Shown one piece after another: positions 60,759 to 64,000 of a stretch of 64,000 nucleotides of DNA. The notes under the pieces were generated by a model. It had not been told where the DNA came from. It saw only the letters and a list, made by a program, of their open reading frames with translations, and did not search any database. The stretch lies in NCBI GenBank assembly GCA_964429465.1, contig CAYSCA010000001.1, positions 1-64,000 on the forward strand, written 5' to 3'. Both the position numbers and the translations under genes were made by a program. How positions within the stretch are numbered: position 1 is the first letter of the stretch; every line of letters begins with the position of its first letter. This DNA comes from Ferrovibrio sp964429465 (lineage in GTDB: Bacteria; Pseudomonadota; Alphaproteobacteria; Ferrovibrionales; Ferrovibrionaceae).

Positions 60759-61418
60759 TTACGGCTCGGGCAGCGGCTCCTCCGCGGCGGCGGCCGCAAT
60801 CCATTCCTGCATGGCCGGATGGGCGTAGATGGCGTCGACATAGGCTGCCGAAACCGGGTCCAGCGCCACCCGATAGGTGCGGAAGCGGGTCGCGACCGGG
60901 GCATACATGCAATCGGCGATGCCAAAGCGGCCGAACAGGAAATCTCCGTCCTGGCCGAAGCGGCCGCGGCAATCCTGCCAGATCTGCTGCACCCGCGCGA
61001 TGTCCTGCCGGGCCTCCTCCGACGGCTGTCCGGCGGCGATGCCCTTGGAATGGATGTCCATCGGCAGATCGCGCCGCAGGGCCGGGAAACCCGCATGCAT
61101 CTCGCTCATCACGCTGCGCGCCACGGCGCGGGCCCGGGGATCGGATGGCAGCAGGCCGGCTTCGGGGAAGAGCTCTGCGACATACTCGCAGATTGCCAGG
61201 CTTTCCCAGACCAGCAGGTCGCCATGCTTCAGCGCCGGCACCTTGCCGGCCGGCGAATGGCTGAGGATCCGGGCCTTGGTCTCGGGGTGGCGCAGGCCGA
61301 TCATCACCTCGTCGAAGGGCTGGCCGGCGGCCTTCAGGGCCAGCCAGGGCCGCAGGCTCCAGCTTGAGTAATTCTTGTTTCCGATCACAAGGGTCAGCGC
61401 GGCCACGGAATTCTCCAT
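60759..61418 (-). CDS. Glutathione S-transferase family protein
   Basis: A 219-residue GST. The thioredoxin-like N-terminal domain has VIGNKNYSSWSLRPWLALK with the Ser of the active site, and AGKVPALKHGDLLVWESLAI with the cis-Pro and glutathione contact (ES). The helical C-terminal domain ends near DFLFGRFGIADCMYAPVATR. I use ATG 61418; ATG 61442 (MSGFLAKP) is possible. The function is probably detoxification. It ends 3 bp from the convergent TAXI gene. Confidence 0.9.
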   Translation of the reverse strand: MENSVAALTLVIGNKNYSSWSLRPWLALKAAGQPFDEVMIGLRHPETKARILSHSPAGKVPALKHGDLLVWESLAICEYVAELFPEAGLLPSDPRARAVARSVMSEMHAGFPALRRDLPMDIHSKGIAAGQPSEEARQDIARVQQIWQDCRGRFGQDGDFLFGRFGIADCMYAPVATRFRTYRVALDPVSAAYVDAIYAHPAMQEWIAAAAAEEPLPEP

Positions 61419-61518
61419 CGGTTTCGCCAGAAAACCAGACATCTTATAAAGAAGGTCGTATTCGCCGCCCAGAGCAGGACACGGGCGGAATTGTCTGGGT
61501 TCATCGCAAGAGGTCGCC

Positions 61519-62898
61519 GTGACTGTCACCCTGATCGTCAAATCCGCCGATGCGCTCCGTATCGAGACCTTCACGGGCAAGCAATGGGCGGCACGGCAGG
61601 CGCGCGAGAAGCCGAATGTCGTCGCCTGGGCCGCGGCGCAGGGTTTCAAGGCCAAGGCCGGCCAGGTGCTGGTGATTCCTGACAACCGCACCGGCAAGCC
61701 AGCCCGCATTCTCGCCGGTATCGGCGAGGCGCCCGACCTCTGGTCCTATGCCGCGATCGCCGCCGCACTGCCGGCCGGCGACTACAAACTCGCCGATGCA
61801 AAAGCGGGAGATGCCGCCGCGCTCGGCTGGGCCCTCAGCAGCTATCGTTTCGACCGCTACCGCAAGAGCAGCGAGAGGAAGCCGGCCGCCCGGCTGGTCT
61901 GGCCGGCAAAGGCCGACCGCGCGCGGGTCGAGGCCCTGCATGACGGCATCGTGCTCGCGCGCGACCTGATCAATACGCCGGCCAGCGATATGGGACCGGC
62001 CGAACTGGCAGAAGCAGCGCGCGGCGTGGCGCTGCTCGGAAATGCCGAGTTCCGCTGCATAACCGGCGACGACCTGCTGGAGCAGAACTACCCGATGATC
62101 CACGCGGTCGGCCGCGCCTCGACGCGGCTGCCCCGCCTGATCGACCTGAAATGGGGCAATCCGAAACACCCCAGGCTCACCCTGGTCGGCAAGGGCGTAT
62201 GCTTCGATACCGGCGGCCTGGATATCAAGCCTTCCTCGGGCATGCTGCTGATGAAGAAGGATATGGGTGGCGCCGCCATCGTGCTCGGCCTGGCCGCCGC
62301 GATCATGGCCGTCGGGCTGCCGGTCCGCCTGCGGGTGCTGATCGGCGCGGTCGAGAACAGCATCGCCGGCAATGCCATGCGTCCGGGCGATGTGCTGCAG
62401 ACCCGCAAGGGCATCACCGTCGAAATCGGCAATACCGATGCCGAAGGCCGGCTGGTATTGGGCGACGCCCTGGCCGAGGCCGATTCGGAAAAGCCCGACT
62501 GGCTGATCGATTGCGCCACGCTGACCGGCGCGGCGCGGGTAGCGGTCGGCCCCGACCTGCCGGCGATGTATACCGATGATGATGCGATGGCCGAGGCACT
62601 GTTGTCGGCCGGGCTCGCCGCCGCCGACCCGCTCTGGCGCATGCCGCTGCACAAGCCCTATCGCGACTATATCGAAGGCAAGGTGGCTGATATCAGCAAC
62701 TCGGCCGATACACCCTTCGCCGGCTCGATCACGGCGGCGCTGTTCCTGAAGGAATTCGTCAGCCGGACGAAGTCCTATGCGCATCTCGACCTTTTCGCCT
62801 GGAGCAGCCGGTCACGCGCCGGTCGTCCGCTCGGCGGTGAAGCGACCGGCCTGCGTGCGCTGTTCACCGCAATCGAGGCCCGATTCGGGAAACGCTGA
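61519..62898 (+). CDS. Leucyl aminopeptidase family protein (M17)
   Basis: A 459-residue M17 metallopeptidase. The C-terminal catalytic domain has both metal motifs, GKGVCFDTGGLDIKPSSGM with MLLMKKDMGGAA, and NTDAEGRLVLGDAL, and the structure ends in SITAALFLKEFV. The N-terminal domain (about 1-130) is of the short type. It removes N-terminal residues from peptides in the cytoplasm. GTG 61519 is the start, with AGAGG 5 bases before it. Confidence 0.94.
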   Translation: MTVTLIVKSADALRIETFTGKQWAARQAREKPNVVAWAAAQGFKAKAGQVLVIPDNRTGKPARILAGIGEAPDLWSYAAIAAALPAGDYKLADAKAGDAAALGWALSSYRFDRYRKSSERKPAARLVWPAKADRARVEALHDGIVLARDLINTPASDMGPAELAEAARGVALLGNAEFRCITGDDLLEQNYPMIHAVGRASTRLPRLIDLKWGNPKHPRLTLVGKGVCFDTGGLDIKPSSGMLLMKKDMGGAAIVLGLAAAIMAVGLPVRLRVLIGAVENSIAGNAMRPGDVLQTRKGITVEIGNTDAEGRLVLGDALAEADSEKPDWLIDCATLTGAARVAVGPDLPAMYTDDDAMAEALLSAGLAAADPLWRMPLHKPYRDYIEGKVADISNSADTPFAGSITAALFLKEFVSRTKSYAHLDLFAWSSRSRAGRPLGGEATGLRALFTAIEARFGKR

Positions 62899-63161
62899 AA
62901 GCTTGTCCGGCAGACACCCTGGGGTTTCTGTCGCGGCGCTGAATGACACCGCAGAGTGTCTTCCACTCGGCCGCAGCACATAAACTCGTTGTGACCAGCC
63001 TGGGGCCAAGGCCCTCCCGCTAAAGCGAAATCCGTAAAGCCTTCGCTAAGCATCCTGTTTTTGTCACATCCGTCACAACCTTGTCGCTCGGTGCCTCCTC
63101 ACCCCGCGGCTAGGGTGCCTGTGCGCAGTCGAACGCGACCAATAAGAAAAGGAGAAAAGTC

Positions 63162-63341
63162 ATGGCGTTTCCCGGAACCCTATTCTTCCTCGTCCTGGCT
63201 GTGCTGCAGTTCTTCATCATCGCCGACGGACTCGTGGCCTGGTTCCGCATCGACTGGCTGCTCTCGGTTCATTTCGCCGCACTCCTGAGCGGTCTGCCGC
63301 TCTTCGCCAGCTTCCGCCTGCTGCAGGAGCGCCGGCACTGA
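63162..63341 (+). CDS. Small two-helix membrane protein (59 residues)
   Basis: A short frame (MAFPGTLFFLVLAVLQ... ending LLQERRH) with AAAAGGAGAAAAG just before the ATG, one of the strongest ribosome sites in the window. Two hydrophobic segments (about residues 5-27 and 33-51) predict two membrane helices, with a basic tail. I do not recognise the family. The upstream gap of 263 bp is long for this genome and may carry its own promoter. Codon use is in line with neighbours. Confidence 0.7.
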   Translation: MAFPGTLFFLVLAVLQFFIIADGLVAWFRIDWLLSVHFAALLSGLPLFASFRLLQERRH

Positions 63342-63383
63342 CCTCTCGGCGGTTGCGCGGCCGGCAATCGCAACCTGGAATGA

Positions 63384-63941
63384 TCAACTCGGCAGCGCCC
63401 CGCCATGGCGGCGCGGCCGCCGCGGCTCGATCTCGACCGGCGCATCCGGCGGCTCCGCCGGCAACCCGGCCAGCGGCGCCTCGCCCGGTGCCTCCAGCGC
63501 CGGTGCTTCGGTGGTGGGCATTTCGCCAGCCGGCTGCTCGGGTTCGGGTGGCAGGGTGAAGGGATTGCCCTCGACGATCTGTTTCAGCAGCTTCTCGACA
63601 TCGTCAGTCGGCAGCAGCGGACCGAAGCCGGGCTCGTTGTTGTGCCAGGCGTACTCCACCAGCGGCACGTAATTCACCACGCTGGGCTCGGTCATCCAGA
63701 GCTTGCGGAGCGCGGCCTTGCGCAGCGTCTCAGGCACGCCCTTGCGCAGGAAGGGCGTGAAATCGCTCGCCTCGGTGAGTTCGTCGATCGGTGGCAGGCT
63801 TTCAGGATCGACGGCTTCCGGCATCTCCGGCGCCGGCACCGGTTCTGCGGTAGGTTCCGCTTCCTGGCGCGATGCTTCCGCCTTGCGCTGCGACCAGCGC
63901 GCCAGGAAGCCTTTGTCCTCGCGCCCGCTCATCCCGCTCAC
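63384..63941 (-). CDS. DUF3306 domain-containing protein
   Basis: A 185-residue protein: an acidic, Pro/Glu-rich N-terminal part, a helical core (LPPIDELTEASDFTPFLRKG, then LRKAALRKLWMTEPSVVNY) that is the DUF3306 signature, and a Pro-rich tail. The family is found in formate dehydrogenase operons, probably as an accessory factor. The GTG at 63941 overlaps the stop of the preceding gene and has GGAAG 4 bases before it; ATG 63932 is the alternative. Confidence 0.83.
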   Translation of the reverse strand: MSGMSGREDKGFLARWSQRKAEASRQEAEPTAEPVPAPEMPEAVDPESLPPIDELTEASDFTPFLRKGVPETLRKAALRKLWMTEPSVVNYVPLVEYAWHNNEPGFGPLLPTDDVEKLLKQIVEGNPFTLPPEPEQPAGEMPTTEAPALEAPGEAPLAGLPAEPPDAPVEIEPRRPRRHGGALPS

Positions 63942-64000
63942 TCGTCTTCCGGCATCTGCCGCAGCGGATCGGACTGATAAAGAAACTTGTGCCGCGCCAG
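63938..64000 (-). CDS. 3' end of a gene upstream of DUF3306 (cut off)
   Basis: Twenty codons are visible, reading LARHKFLYQSDPLRQMPEDE and then TGA at 63940-63938, overlapping the GTG of the DUF3306 gene. By context this may be a DUF3305 protein, the usual partner upstream of DUF3306, but the visible part is too short to identify. Confidence 0.5.
   Translation of the reverse strand: MARHKFLYQSDPLRQMPEDE

Noticed and set aside
1..64000. CRISPR arrays, insertion sequences, prophage or integration at the tRNA-Leu gene
   Set aside because: No regularly spaced repeats, transposase or integrase frames were seen, and no repeat of the tRNA 3' end was found near 27969-28055. The accessory genes at 28-39 kb show no obvious change in composition.

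Overview
The window is about 64 kb of GC-rich DNA (roughly 64% by eye), densely coded on both strands. Gene content points to an alphaproteobacterium, most likely a Rhodospirillales-type or related soil/water organism. The clues are the run kdsD-lptC-lptA-lptB-rpoN-hpf-ptsN, an hsp20 gene followed by a DUF1150 gene, TAXI-TRAP and DctPQM-TRAP transporters, and a Bradyrhizobium/Azospirillum-style pair for cyclic beta-1,3/1,6-glucan. The species assignment is inference. I see no insertion sequence, prophage, CRISPR array or rRNA.

Layout. 1-6478: MoxR ATPase, DUF58, BatA/DUF4159 and a GATase-like membrane protein (cell-envelope cluster). 6475-7385: a two-gene unit of a GNAT acetyltransferase and an unrecognised SGSHGG protein. 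7686-10103: LysR regulator divergent from wrbA and a pirin, with a large operator-like palindrome between them. 10100-16953: an MscS channel, then TVP38 membrane protein, PYPT-type flavin oxidoreductase, orphan sensor kinase and a lipoprotein. 17038-21246: a three-domain class III cyclase, a 3-hydroxyacyl-CoA dehydrogenase, then hsp20 with a heat-shock-type promoter and a ROSE-like RNA thermometer, then DUF1150. 21303-27163 (minus): kdsD, lptC, lptA, lptB, rpoN, then hpf and ptsN from their own promoter. 27284-28055: RNase D-type exonuclease behind tRNA-Leu(CAG).

28213-39322 is an accessory catabolic region: an LhgO-like oxidase and an SMP-30 lactonase face an FAH-family hydrolase and a cyclase-family hydrolase. 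A divergent GntR gene precedes a DctPQM TRAP transporter, a second SMP-30 protein, a cupin and acetoacetate-CoA ligase. The set reads as import of a small molecule, ring or lactone opening, C-C cleavage and capture of acetoacetate as a CoA thioester; the substrate is unknown. 39319-43005 holds a DMT transporter, an unpaired Tat-exported molybdenum hydroxylase large subunit and a DUF1850 protein.

43019-49759 (minus) is a TAXI-TRAP uptake system with a DctB/DctD-like pair upstream. Both units carry good sigma-54 promoter matches, and a strong terminator lies between the binding-protein and permease genes. 49935-54380 (minus) encodes NdvC- and NdvB-like glucan enzymes. 54565-57722: Lrp regulator divergent from a DMT exporter, a VOC protein and an aminotransferase. 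57724-64000: RNA methyltransferase, HIT protein, SemiSWEET, a second TAXI binding protein, GST, M17 aminopeptidase, a 59-residue membrane protein and the edge of a DUF3306-containing (formate dehydrogenase-type) locus.
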